The translations under genes were made by a program, and so were the position numbers. The notes under the pieces are model-generated. The model did no database searches, was not told the origin of the DNA, and worked only from the letters and a program-made list of their open reading frames with translations. From positions 57,677-121,676 of the forward strand of contig JAFUPA010000055.1 of NCBI GenBank assembly GCA_017481575.1: DNA of 64,000 bases, read 5' to 3'. Below are positions 43,309 to 52,215 of the stretch, piece after piece. This DNA comes from Clostridia bacterium (lineage in GTDB: Bacteria > Bacillota > Clostridia > Oscillospirales > Acutalibacteraceae). The stretch's first letter is position 1. Every line of letters begins with the position of its first letter.

Positions 43309-44976
43309 TCAGTCACCCACCTTTACAATAATGTCGTCCATGCTTCCTCCGGGAGGCAACATAGGAAGAACAAATTCGTCCTTGTCGATTGTACAATCGA
43401 TTACATAAGGTCCGTTATTATTAAAACCGTTTTCAAGTGCCTTGTCAAGGTCTTCTACGGTAGATACTGCTTCACCGTCTGCACCGAATGAACGGGCAAG
43501 AGCAACAAAATCTGTTTTTCGGTTTAGTACGGTGTTGGAATAATGCTTGTCAAAAAACAGCGTCTGCCATTGACGTACCATACCGAGCACACCGTTATTT
43601 AAAATAAGAATAACTATGGGAACGTTATAGGAAACAGCAGTTGCAAGCTCATTAAGACACATACCGAAGCTTCCGTCACCCGTAACAAGAACACTTCGTT
43701 CTCTTGTGCCGTAAGCCGCACCGATTGCCGCACCCAAGCCGAAGCCCATTGTGCCAAGACCGCCACTTGAAACAAAACGTCGTGGTGTTTTTAAATTAAG
43801 GTTTTGTGCCGACCACATCTGATGCTGACCGACGTCGGTAGCAACTGCGGTGTTTTCGCCAAGATGCTTATTGAGTGTGAGTATGGCTTTTCTCGGAGTC
43901 AGGCTGTCTCTGTTGTCGAGATATTTATTCTCTTCTTTTCTGAATTTGCTGACCTTCCCGGCCCAATCAGGTTTGTCACTTTTTTCAACCAACGGTAACA
44001 GACTTTGAAGTGTCAATTTTACATCACCACGAAGTCCGCACACGGAATTGACTGTTTTGTTAAGTTCCGAGCCGTCAACATCAATGTGAATAATCTTTGC
44101 CCGGGTTGCAAACTTTGAACGATTGCCCGTTACACGGTCATTGAAGCGAACACCGAGCGAAATAATAAGGTCTGCATTATGCATCGCCATTGACGAAGCG
44201 TAGTGTCCGTGCATTCCCTGCATACCGAGAAATCTCGGATGGTCGGTAGGAATGCCCGACAGCCCCATAAGTGAGCAGCCGATAGGTGCATCGATTTTCT
44301 CGGCAAGTGTAATCATTTCCGACTGTGCGTTTGCGGTAATAAGACCGCCACCGAAATAAATAAAGGGACATTTTGCTTCGTTGATGTGCCTTGCCGCTTC
44401 TTCAATGCGAACCTGCTTTGCCGCATAGGGTTCTTCTTTTTCTACGGGAGGTTTCGGCTCATATTCGCACTTTGCTGTCTGTACATCCTTTGGAATGTCA
44501 ATCAGCACAGGACCGGGTCTGCCCGACTTTGCCAGCTTCAACGCTTCTCGCACCGTGTCTGCCAACTGTTCAACAGAGCCGACAAAATAATTGTGCTTGG
44601 TTATCGGTAAGGTGACGCCGGTTATATCTATTTCCTGAAAGCTGTCCGAGCCGATTTGTGTTGTCGGCACATTTCCGCAAATTGCAAGCAAGGGAATTGA
44701 ATCGAGATAAGCGGTTGCAATGCCTGTTACAAGATTAGTTGCTCCGGGACCCGATGTTGAAATAACAACTCCGACCTTACCAGTGGTTCTTGCATATCCG
44801 TCTGCGGCGTGTGTCGCACCCTGCTCGTGAGCGGTTAAAATGTGATTGATTTCGTTCTGATGTGTATAAAGGCTGTCATAAACATTGAGAATCTGTCCTC
44901 CGGGATAGCCGAAAACAGTATCACAGCCTTGTTCAATAAGGGTTTTTACAAGAATATCTGCGCCTGAAAGAAGCAT
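43309..44976 (-). CDS. ilvB: Acetolactate synthase large subunit
   Basis: 555 residues, a full thiamine-diphosphate enzyme: catalytic Glu in HEQGATHAADGYAR, the central FAD/Rossmann domain, and the ThDP motif VTGDGSFGMCLNELATA ending in NN. It condenses pyruvate with pyruvate or 2-ketobutyrate. The start is four bases after the leuB stop, behind AAGGAG. Its partner ilvN follows. Confidence 0.96.
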   Translation of the reverse strand: MLLSGADILVKTLIEQGCDTVFGYPGGQILNVYDSLYTHQNEINHILTAHEQGATHAADGYARTTGKVGVVISTSGPGATNLVTGIATAYLDSIPLLAICGNVPTTQIGSDSFQEIDITGVTLPITKHNYFVGSVEQLADTVREALKLAKSGRPGPVLIDIPKDVQTAKCEYEPKPPVEKEEPYAAKQVRIEEAARHINEAKCPFIYFGGGLITANAQSEMITLAEKIDAPIGCSLMGLSGIPTDHPRFLGMQGMHGHYASSMAMHNADLIISLGVRFNDRVTGNRSKFATRAKIIHIDVDGSELNKTVNSVCGLRGDVKLTLQSLLPLVEKSDKPDWAGKVSKFRKEENKYLDNRDSLTPRKAILTLNKHLGENTAVATDVGQHQMWSAQNLNLKTPRRFVSSGGLGTMGFGLGAAIGAAYGTRERSVLVTGDGSFGMCLNELATAVSYNVPIVILILNNGVLGMVRQWQTLFFDKHYSNTVLNRKTDFVALARSFGADGEAVSTVEDLDKALENGFNNNGPYVIDCTIDKDEFVLPMLPPGGSMDDIIVKVGD

Positions 44977-44980
44977 TTTA

Positions 44981-46048
44981 TCACTCCTTTTTTAAGTTTT
45001 CTGTAATAATGTCGCCGCACTTACGGCAACCGACCTGTGTCATTCCCTCACTCATTATATCGGCGGTGCGGTAGCCTGCATCAAGGTAAGCTGAAACCGC
45101 ATCTTCGATAGCGTCTGCCTCTTTCGGCATATCAAAGCTGAAACGAAGCATCATTGCCGCCGAAAGAATTGTGCCGATCGGGTTTGCAAGATCTTTACCT
45201 GCGATATCGGGTGCAGAGCCGTGAATGGGTTCATAAAGTCCGCAGGTGGTTGCACCGAGGCTTGACGAGGGAATCATACCGATTGAGCCTGTAATCATTG
45301 ATGCTTCGTCGGAAAGGATATCACCAAACATATTCTCGGTTACGACAACATCAAACTGTGAGGGATTTTTGACAATCTGCATTGCACAGTTGTCAACAAG
45401 CATATCGGAAAGCTCAACGTCGGGGTATTCCTCTGCAAGTGAGTGCATAACCTTTTTCCAAAGTCGGCTTGAGTCAAGGACATTGCTTTTTTCAACCGAG
45501 CAAAGTCTCTTATTTCGCTTCTGTGCAGTTTCAAAGCCGATTCTGCCGATACGCTCGATTTCCGACTCGCTGTATTTCAATACGTCTGTTGCGGTGTCGC
45601 CCTCGGTTTTGTGTTCACCAAAGTAGATGCCTCCGATAAGCTCACGGACGATAATAAAATCAATGCCCTTGTCCACAATACTCTTTTTAAGCGGTGAAGC
45701 ATCTGCAAGCTGTTGCCAGATTTTTGCAGGGCGGTTATTGGAGTAAACACCCATTCCTTCACGAAGGCGGAGAAGTCCTTTTTCGGGTCGCATATGACCC
45801 GGGACATCATTCCACTTGTCACCGCCGACAGCTCCGAGAAGAACGCTGTCGGAGTCAATACACTTCTGAAGCTCCTTTTCGGGCAACGGGTCACCGTATT
45901 TGTCTATAGCACAGCCACCCATATCAACATCTGTATAGTTGAATGTATGACCGTAAAGCTCTGCTGTTTTGTCAAGCACACGAAGCGCCTGTTCAACAAT
46001 TTCGGGTCCGATTCCGTCACCACGGATTACTGCTATATTTTTAGTCAT
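44981..46048 (-). CDS. leuB: 3-Isopropylmalate dehydrogenase
   Basis: 355 residues. Substrate and metal motifs [50 protein letters not shown] and the NAD site [19 protein letters not shown] are present. It oxidises 3-isopropylmalate to 2-ketoisocaproate. Start and leuD stop overlap by eight bases (ATGACTAA). Confidence 0.96.
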   Translation of the reverse strand: MTKNIAVIRGDGIGPEIVEQALRVLDKTAELYGHTFNYTDVDMGGCAIDKYGDPLPEKELQKCIDSDSVLLGAVGGDKWNDVPGHMRPEKGLLRLREGMGVYSNNRPAKIWQQLADASPLKKSIVDKGIDFIIVRELIGGIYFGEHKTEGDTATDVLKYSESEIERIGRIGFETAQKRNKRLCSVEKSNVLDSSRLWKKVMHSLAEEYPDVELSDMLVDNCAMQIVKNPSQFDVVVTENMFGDILSDEASMITGSIGMIPSSSLGATTCGLYEPIHGSAPDIAGKDLANPIGTILSAAMMLRFSFDMPKEADAIEDAVSAYLDAGYRTADIMSEGMTQVGCRKCGDIITENLKKE

Positions 46049-46538
46049 TGCGTTCGCCTTCTTTCAAGGATTTGAGCAATCCGCCACATCTGATTATGTT
46101 CTGAATAAACTCGGGGAAAGGCTGTGCCTTGTATGTCTTACCTGTTGTGATGTCGGTGATAACACCTGTATCAAAGTCAACATTGACTTCATCGTCTGCA
46201 TTTATTTCTTCTGCTGCTTCTTCACATTCGAGAATGGGAAGACCGATATTTATAGCGTTGCGGTAGAAAATTCTTGCAAAGCTTTTTGCAATTACGCAAC
46301 CCGTTCCGCAGGTTTTAATAACAAGCGGAGCGTGCTCACGGGAGGAGCCGCAACCGAAATTCCAGCCTGCTACCATAACATCGCCCTTATTTACCTTTTT
46401 GACAAACTCCGTGTCAATGTCTTCCATACAATGGAGTGCAAGCTCATTTGCATCAGGTGTGTTGAGATAACGGGCAGGAATGATAACGTCGGTATCAACA
46501 TTGTCGGGATATTTAAAAACTTTACCTTGTGTGTTCAT
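46041..46538 (-). CDS. leuD: 3-Isopropylmalate dehydratase small subunit
   Basis: 165 residues, the short archaeal/clostridial-type LeuD. It carries DVIIPARYL near residue 17 and the substrate loop [12 protein letters not shown]. It forms the isomerase with LeuC. It lies two bases after leuC and overlaps leuB. Confidence 0.95.
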   Translation of the reverse strand: MNTQGKVFKYPDNVDTDVIIPARYLNTPDANELALHCMEDIDTEFVKKVNKGDVMVAGWNFGCGSSREHAPLVIKTCGTGCVIAKSFARIFYRNAINIGLPILECEEAAEEINADDEVNVDFDTGVITDITTGKTYKAQPFPEFIQNIIRCGGLLKSLKEGERND

Positions 46539-46540
46539 TT

Positions 46541-47800
46541 TTATGCCTCCTTATACTCTGTTATATAACCTGTCAAAGCGCTTGCGGCGGCGGTGTGCGG
46601 AGATGCAAGGTAAACCTCGCTGTCCACGTGTCCCATTCTGCCGACAAAGTTGCGGTTTGTGGTCGCAATACATCTTTCACCTGCGGCAAGAATACCCATA
46701 TATCCGCCAAGGCACGGACCGCAGGTCGGTGTGGAAACAACTGCACCTGCATCAATAAACGCTGTGTACCAACCACGCTCGACACATTCACGCAAAATCT
46801 GCATCGTGCCGGGGATGATGATACAGCGGATGCCGTCGGCAACCTTTTTGCCGTTTAATATGTTGTAAGCCGCTTCCATATCCTCCATTCTGCCGTTTGT
46901 ACAGCTTCCGATTACAACCTGGTCAACCTTGATGTTGTGAAGCTCGCTTGCAGGATGTGTATTTTCGGGAAGATGCGGACAAGCAACGGTAGGTACGATT
47001 TTGCTCAAATCTATATCAATTACTTTTTCGTATTCAGCATCGGCATCAGCCTCAAAAACAACAGGCTCACGCTCGCTTCTGCCGTTTAAATATTCCATAG
47101 TTACATCATCAACGGGGAAAATTCCGTTTTTAGCACCTGCTTCAATCGCCATATTGCAGATGCAAAGGCGGTCGTCCATCGAGAGTGAATGTGCACCGTC
47201 ACCAACAAATTCCATACTCTTGTAAAGAGCACCGTCAACACCAATCATTCCGATAATGGTAAGTATGACATCTTTACCGCTACAGTTTGAGGGTAATTTT
47301 CCTGTAAGGTTAAACTTGATTGCTGACGGCACCTTAAACCACGCCATACCTGTTGCCATACCTGCCGCCATATCGGTTGAGCCGACACCTGTTGAGAAAG
47401 CACCCAAAGCACCGTAAGTGCAAGTGTGGCTGTCTGCACCGATGATACAATCGCCTGCGGTCACAACACCCTGCTCGGGAAGAAGTGCGTGCTCAATGCC
47501 CATTTTGCCGACATCGTAAAAATGATTTACACAATGCGAGCAAGCAAATTCACGACAGGTTTTGGACTGTTCAGCCGCTTTGATGTCTTTATTCGGAACA
47601 AAGTGGTCAAGGACAATCGCCACCCTGTCTTTATCAAAAACCTTGTCGAAGCCTGCTTTGTTGAACTCGTTAACCGCAACGGGGGTTGTAATGTCGTTGC
47701 CGAGAACGATGTCAAGCTTTGCACTTATAAGCTGACCCGCAACCACGCTGTCAAGTCCTGCGTGGGCGGCAAGGATTTTTTGTGTCATTGTCATTCCCAT
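46541..47800 (-). CDS. leuC: 3-Isopropylmalate dehydratase large subunit
   Basis: 419 residues, the LeuC form with a separate LeuD. [4Fe-4S] ligands are in [26 protein letters not shown] and [13 protein letters not shown]. It interconverts 2- and 3-isopropylmalate. The ATG follows AAGGAGG and lies one base after the leuA stop. Confidence 0.95.
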   Translation of the reverse strand: MGMTMTQKILAAHAGLDSVVAGQLISAKLDIVLGNDITTPVAVNEFNKAGFDKVFDKDRVAIVLDHFVPNKDIKAAEQSKTCREFACSHCVNHFYDVGKMGIEHALLPEQGVVTAGDCIIGADSHTCTYGALGAFSTGVGSTDMAAGMATGMAWFKVPSAIKFNLTGKLPSNCSGKDVILTIIGMIGVDGALYKSMEFVGDGAHSLSMDDRLCICNMAIEAGAKNGIFPVDDVTMEYLNGRSEREPVVFEADADAEYEKVIDIDLSKIVPTVACPHLPENTHPASELHNIKVDQVVIGSCTNGRMEDMEAAYNILNGKKVADGIRCIIIPGTMQILRECVERGWYTAFIDAGAVVSTPTCGPCLGGYMGILAAGERCIATTNRNFVGRMGHVDSEVYLASPHTAAASALTGYITEYKEA

Positions 47801-47801
47801 T

Positions 47802-49475
47802 TCAATTTCCTCCTTTTGTCATATTGTGGAATGCACTCAGGAGTGCCTTTGTGCTTGCGCTGATAACGTCAGTATCCGTTCCTGCACCCCAGAACATCTC
47901 ACCTTTTTCTCTTTCAAGTCCGATGTACGAAGCCGCAACGCTGTGAGAGCCCTGACCCTGCATACTGTGCTGTGTGAATACCTGCAGAGTGTATTCCTCG
48001 GAAGTATAGGCTTTGAGTGCGTTGTTAATGGCACTGAGCGAACCGTTGCCCTCTGCCTCAAGCTCGGTTTCTTCACCGTCTTTCATAAATGTTATATTTA
48101 TTTTGACTGCATCATTTTCACGCATAAATTCAAAATCTGTTACGCTGATGTCGGTTTGAATGTTAAGATAATTCTCTGTAAAAATTTCAAAAACTTCATC
48201 AGTTTTCAGTTCCTTATGCTCGTGGTCGGATATATTCTTGCAAAGGTAGCTGAAATGCTCACGCATTTTCGGCGGAAGGTTGTAGCCGTAGGTCTGCTCG
48301 AGCAGATAACCTATACCGCCCTTACCCGACTGTGAATTTACTCTGATAACGTCAGCATCATAAGTTCTGCCGATATCCTTCGGGTCGATAGGAATATACG
48401 GCACATTCCATTCGTGCAAATTCTTTTTGCTTCTGTACTTCATACCCTTTGCAATAGCATCCTGATGACTTCCCGAAAAAGCCGCAAACACAAGTGCTCC
48501 CGCATATGGCGCTCTTTCGTAGACGTGCATTCTTGTGCATTTTTCATACTTTTCAACAAGATAATTCATATTTGAAAGGTCGAGCTTCGGGTCAACTCCG
48601 TGCGAGTACATATTCATCGCAAGAGTGATGATGTCAACATTACCCGTTCTTTCTCCGTTGCCGAAAAGTGTTCCTTCAACACGATCCGCACCTGCAAGGA
48701 GTGCAAGCTCTGTGTCTGCAACACCCGTACCACGGTCGTTGTGAGGATGAAGCGAAAGAGTTACAAACTCACGGTATTTGAGGTTTTCGCTCATATACTC
48801 AACCTGCGAAGCGTAAACATGAGGCAAGCTCATTTCAACCGTTACGGGAAGATTGATGATTACGTTATTGCTTTCACTCGGTTCAAGGACATCGAGTACT
48901 GCATTGCAAACCTCAAGAGCGTACTCAGGCTCTGTTCCCGTAAAAGATTCGGGAGAATACTCAAAACGGAAGTTGCCATCATATTCTGACGCTAATTTCT
49001 TAACAAGCTTTGCACCGTCAACCGCAATTTTTTTGATTTCCTCTTTACTCTTTTTGAAAACCTGCTCACGCTGTGCCACGCTTACTGAATTATAAAAATG
49101 AATAATGGCACTCGGTGCGCCCTTACAGGCATCAAAGGTTTTGCGAATAATGTGTTCACGGCATTGGGTAAGCACCTGAACGGTGACATCTTCGGGAATC
49201 ATATCGTTATCAATCAAAGTTCTTAAAAACTCATATTCCGTTTCGCTTGCCGCAGGAAAACCGACCTCAATTTCTTTAAAACCAACCTCTAAAAGTACCT
49301 TGTAATATTCGAGCTTTTCTTCAAGGCTCATCGGGATAACAAGGCTCTGATTGCCGTCACGCATATCAACACTGCACCAGACGGGCGGTTTTTCGATATG
49401 GTCTTTTTCCACCCATTTGTTATATTTCTTATCCACGGGGAAATATCCCACTCGGTATTTAGTTGAATCCATCAT
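47802..49475 (-). CDS. leuA: 2-Isopropylmalate synthase (LeuA2-type)
   Basis: About 557 residues. The TIM barrel has the DRE-type active site [29 protein letters not shown] and [15 protein letters not shown]-terminal LeuA regulatory domain (about 420-555) should bind leucine. Length and start region match the long LeuA2 group rather than the E. coli group. The ATG at 49475 lies eight bases after AAGGAG; the GTG at 49484 overlaps that site and is unlikely. Confidence 0.95.
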   Translation of the reverse strand: MMDSTKYRVGYFPVDKKYNKWVEKDHIEKPPVWCSVDMRDGNQSLVIPMSLEEKLEYYKVLLEVGFKEIEVGFPAASETEYEFLRTLIDNDMIPEDVTVQVLTQCREHIIRKTFDACKGAPSAIIHFYNSVSVAQREQVFKKSKEEIKKIAVDGAKLVKKLASEYDGNFRFEYSPESFTGTEPEYALEVCNAVLDVLEPSESNNVIINLPVTVEMSLPHVYASQVEYMSENLKYREFVTLSLHPHNDRGTGVADTELALLAGADRVEGTLFGNGERTGNVDIITLAMNMYSHGVDPKLDLSNMNYLVEKYEKCTRMHVYERAPYAGALVFAAFSGSHQDAIAKGMKYRSKKNLHEWNVPYIPIDPKDIGRTYDADVIRVNSQSGKGGIGYLLEQTYGYNLPPKMREHFSYLCKNISDHEHKELKTDEVFEIFTENYLNIQTDISVTDFEFMRENDAVKINITFMKDGEETELEAEGNGSLSAINNALKAYTSEEYTLQVFTQHSMQGQGSHSVAASYIGLEREKGEMFWGAGTDTDVISASTKALLSAFHNMTKGGN

Positions 49476-49480
49476 ATCTT

Positions 49481-49858
49481 TCACTCCTTTTCAGCAATCA
49501 CTTCAACCTCAACCAAAGCACCCTTCGGCAAGGTTTTGACTGCTACGCAAGAACGGGCAGGCTTTTCGGTAAAATATTCGGCATAGACTTCGTTAAACGC
49601 CGCAAAATCTGCCATATCGTTTAAGAAGCATACTGTTTTAACTGCCTTTTCAAGTGTTGAGCCTGCCGCCTCCAACACCGCCTGTAAATTTTTGCAAACT
49701 CTGTGTGTCTGCTCGGTGATTGTTTCACCCTCTAAAACTCCTGTTTCCGGATTTAGCGGAATTTGTCCGGAGGTAAAAATGAGATTACCCACGACCACCG
49801 CCTGTGAGTAAGGTCCGATTGCCGCCGGAGCCTTGGAAGTCTTAACTTTGTTGCTCAT
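49481..49858 (-). CDS. ridA: Reactive enamine/imine deaminase RidA
   Basis: 125 residues, a YjgF/YER057c/UK114-family trimer protein. The signature ends ARSCVAVKTLPKGALVEVEVIA, containing the Arg that binds the carboxylate. RidA hydrolyses 2-aminoacrylate and 2-aminocrotonate released by PLP enzymes such as IlvA, which lies immediately upstream, so the operon pairs a source of the reactive enamine with its remover. Start follows GAAAGGAG. Confidence 0.95.
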   Translation of the reverse strand: MSNKVKTSKAPAAIGPYSQAVVVGNLIFTSGQIPLNPETGVLEGETITEQTHRVCKNLQAVLEAAGSTLEKAVKTVCFLNDMADFAAFNEVYAEYFTEKPARSCVAVKTLPKGALVEVEVIAEKE

Positions 49859-49877
49859 AAATATTCTCCTTTCAAAA

Positions 49878-51074
49878 TCACACTATTTTAAATCCTTCAT
49901 CACGCAAGGTCTGCGTAATCAGGTTAACGTGTTCATAGTCCCTTGTTTCCATTTCAATGCGAAGGAAGCATCCGTTTACGCTTTCGGTGTTACCTTTTTC
50001 GTAGTGAACACCCGTTACATTGCCGCCGCAGTCAGCAATGATGCGAGAAATATCCTTAAGCTGACCGGGTTTATCCATAAGCTCAATAAGTAGGCTTGAA
50101 GAACGACCCGAATTCAGAAGTCCACGGTCAATGACACGGGAAAGGCTTGTAACATCAATATTTCCGCCGGAAACAACAGCAACCACTCGTTTGCCTTTGA
50201 GATTGAATTTATCAAACATTACAGCCGCAACTGCCGTTGCACCTGCACCCTCGGCAATCATTTTCTGCTTTTCAATCAGCGTCAGTATTGCGCTTGCAAC
50301 CTCGTCATCACTCACAAGGGCGATATCATCAACATATTCCTTAACGAGAGCGTAGGTGTTTTCGCCCGGCTGCTTAACGGCGATACCGTCAGCTATTGTC
50401 TGTACGGAATCAAGACATTCAATTTTTCCGTCCTTGACCGAATTGTACATACTCGGTGCTCCTGCGACCTGAACTCCGTAAACCTTGACACTCGGTCTTA
50501 TCTGCTTTGCGGTGTAAGCAATTCCCGAAACCAGTCCGCCACCGCCCACGGGAACAACAATTGCATCGATGTTATCCAGGTCATTAAGTATTTCAAGTGC
50601 GATTGTGCCCTGACCTGCGATTACATTCTCGTCATCAAAGGGGTGGACAAAGGTGTAACCCTCACTCTCTTTAAGCTCCAATGCCTTTTTATATGCATCG
50701 TCGTAGCATCCTTCAACAAGACAAACATCAGCACCAAAGCCCTTTGTTGCCTCAACCTTTGAAATCGGTGCAGTATCAGGCAGACAAATCAAGGATTTGA
50801 TTCCGTTTTTGGTTGCAGCCAATGCAACACCTTGAGCGTGGTTACCTGCCGAACAGGCAATAACACCTTTTTTCTTTTCCTCCTCGGAGAGCATAGCAAT
50901 TTTATATGCCGAGCCTCTTACCTTAAACGAACCCGTAATCTGTAGGTTTTCGGGCTTAAGATAAAGCTCACAGTCAGGAGCAATACCGTAAGCTCTGACC
51001 ACATTTGTTTCACGGATAATACTTTTCAGCACCGTCTGTGCATCGAATACTTTGCTTAGAGATAACATTTTCAT
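49878..51074 (-). CDS. ilvA: Threonine ammonia-lyase with one ACT domain
   Basis: 398 residues. A PLP fold-type II domain with the Schiff-base Lys in TGSFKVRGSAYK, SAGNHAQGVA and PVGGGGLVSGIA is followed by a single C-terminal ACT domain (about 325-398). It makes 2-ketobutyrate for isoleucine. One ACT domain indicates different allostery from E. coli IlvA. There are two possible starts (51074 and 51068) after AAAGGCGG. It is first gene after the T-box terminator. Confidence 0.93.
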   Translation of the reverse strand: MKMLSLSKVFDAQTVLKSIIRETNVVRAYGIAPDCELYLKPENLQITGSFKVRGSAYKIAMLSEEEKKKGVIACSAGNHAQGVALAATKNGIKSLICLPDTAPISKVEATKGFGADVCLVEGCYDDAYKKALELKESEGYTFVHPFDDENVIAGQGTIALEILNDLDNIDAIVVPVGGGGLVSGIAYTAKQIRPSVKVYGVQVAGAPSMYNSVKDGKIECLDSVQTIADGIAVKQPGENTYALVKEYVDDIALVSDDEVASAILTLIEKQKMIAEGAGATAVAAVMFDKFNLKGKRVVAVVSGGNIDVTSLSRVIDRGLLNSGRSSSLLIELMDKPGQLKDISRIIADCGGNVTGVHYEKGNTESVNGCFLRIEMETRDYEHVNLITQTLRDEGFKIV

Positions 51075-51109
51075 TCCGCCTTTCAGTTGATTTTATGCTT
51101 CAAGGCAAA

Positions 51110-51151
51110 CAAAAAACCCGCCCCAAAGCTTTTAATTGCTTTGAGACGGGT
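51110..51151 (-). terminator. T-box-controlled terminator of the BCAA operon
   Basis: Minus strand: stem ACCCG..CTCAAAGC paired with GCTTTG..CGGGT (51116-51151), followed by six T residues (51110-51115). The 5' arm lies just after the T-box sequence, which must pair elsewhere for antitermination. Confidence 0.93.
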
Positions 51152-51399
51152 GTAAATCTAAATTTAGCACTCGCGGTACCACTCAAATTGCGGATATGAC
51201 AATCCGCCACCTCTTCGAAGTCAATCAACTTCTATGCACTGACGTAGCATTCACGGGAAGCGCCTACTGGGTGTTAAGCCTTTTGGACTTCCGGCTCGGA
51301 AGGGATGGGAAAATCTACAGTCCTTTGTCGGGATCACACCATCCCCGACTCTCTGAAAAATTCGTTGTAGCTTCCGTCTTCGTCGTAGCCTTTAGCTTG
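51110..51399 (-). promoter_or_regulatory. T-box module 2 (Ile AUC specifier) with antiterminator and terminator
   Basis: This is the promoter-distal half of the leader. Stem I runs from the GACGAAGACGGAAG element (about 51375-51388) to about 51290, with an apical AGAGAG-stem-GGTGTGA loop. The predicted specifier loop holds ATC at 51304-51306, read as Ile. A linker with a pseudoknot-like conserved block (51214-51257) leads to the T-box GAGTGGTACCGCGAG (51170-51184) and the terminator. Uncharged tRNA-Ile should favour antitermination. The specifier is assigned by helix pairing and by alignment with module 1. Confidence 0.85.
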
Positions 51400-51586
51400 T
51401 TCGAAGTCTATCAACCTCTATGCACTAACGTAGCATACACGGGATTCCCTATGTTGGATATTTTCAGGTCTCCGGCTCAGAAGGGAGTAGTCTTGATTTG
51501 ACCCATACCGATTCACATCAACCATCGGCTTTCTGTAATGTTTCGCTTCAGACGCTCTTCGTCACAGCCTTTAGAATATTAACTTA
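51400..51586 (-). promoter_or_regulatory. T-box module 1 (Leu CUC specifier), without its own terminator
   Basis: The promoter-proximal half of the leader repeats Stem I architecture (GACGAAGAGCG start, apical loop GATGTGA, CCTTCTGAGCCGG base) and the following 44-base linker block (51400-51443), which matches the block at 51214-51257 at 40 of 44 positions. At the position of ATC in module 2 it has CTC (51485-51487), a Leu codon. It stops before any T-box or terminator, so it shares those of module 2. This is a partly duplicated T-box. Confidence 0.75.
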
Positions 51587-51592
51587 TGGCAT

Positions 51593-51621
51593 AGTTTACT
51601 CCTTTAAAGTGCTAATGTCAA
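51593..51621 (-). promoter_or_regulatory. Promoter of the T-box/BCAA operon
   Basis: Minus strand: TTGACA (51616-51621), 17-base spacer, TAAACT (51593-51598). Transcription would start near 51586, at the beginning of T-box module 1. Confidence 0.85.
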
Positions 51622-51778
51622 GAGTTTTTTGAAAAAATTTTAAAAATTTTATTTTTTAGTTTTCTATTGATATAAAACCACGACATCTGATTATTATTAA
51701 ATAAACTAAATAGCATTTTTATTTACTTAATAAAACGCATGGTTCGGTTTTAAGCGGTGCTATGATTAATAGGTCGAT
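51622..51778. other. AT-rich gap between the BCAA promoter and atpK, no gene seen
   Basis: This stretch is very AT-rich and has no reading frame with a binding site. A clear rho-independent terminator for the V-ATPase operon is not visible after the atpK stop at 51779, so that transcript may run toward the BCAA promoter. Confidence 0.5.
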
Positions 51779-52204
51779 TTATCCAAGGGCGACCATGCTG
51801 AATACGAGGGCAAACAATGCAACGGTTTCGCAAAGACCGACAACCGTGATATACTGCGAGAAACCTTTTCCCGTTTCTGCAAGGGCATCTGCACCTGCGG
51901 CACCTGCCTTACCCTGAACAACAGCCGAAACTGCCATTGCAACGCCTGATGCGATGCCGAGACCGGCAAGAAATGCAGGGTCTGCGGTTGATGAGCTCAT
52001 CTGCTGCATCAAAAGGAAACCGTAGATAGTCTGTGTAAGAGGAGCACCTGCAAAAACCGTAAGAATGAAGGGTGCTGCTTTATTGCTCATATAGCACTTT
52101 TTCCATGCACCGATTGATGCCTGACCTGCAATACCTATACCGATTGCAGAGCCTGTTGCGGCAATACCCATTGCCAATGCTGTTGCAAATAATCCAAAAT
52201 TCAT
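51779..52204 (-). CDS. atpK: V-type ATPase K (membrane rotor) subunit
   Basis: 141 residues forming four membrane helices, a doubled hairpin. The ion-binding Glu is Glu126 in GLCETVALF. All side-chain ligands known from the Na+ rotor NtpK of Enterococcus hirae have counterparts: Thr57-Gln58 and Tyr61 in PLTQTIYGF, and Gln97 in VVQGKAGAAG. This points to Na+ rather than H+ coupling. It is last gene of the operon, 11 bases after atpI. Confidence 0.92.
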   Translation of the reverse strand: MNFGLFATALAMGIAATGSAIGIGIAGQASIGAWKKCYMSNKAAPFILTVFAGAPLTQTIYGFLLMQQMSSSTADPAFLAGLGIASGVAMAVSAVVQGKAGAAGADALAETGKGFSQYITVVGLCETVALFALVFSMVALG

Positions 52205-52215
52205 AATAACTCTCC

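Noticed and set aside
51196-51501. 101-codon plus-strand frame inside the BCAA leader
   Set aside because: It is complementary to the T-box RNA; its internal repeat comes from the duplicated T-box block, not from a protein repeat.
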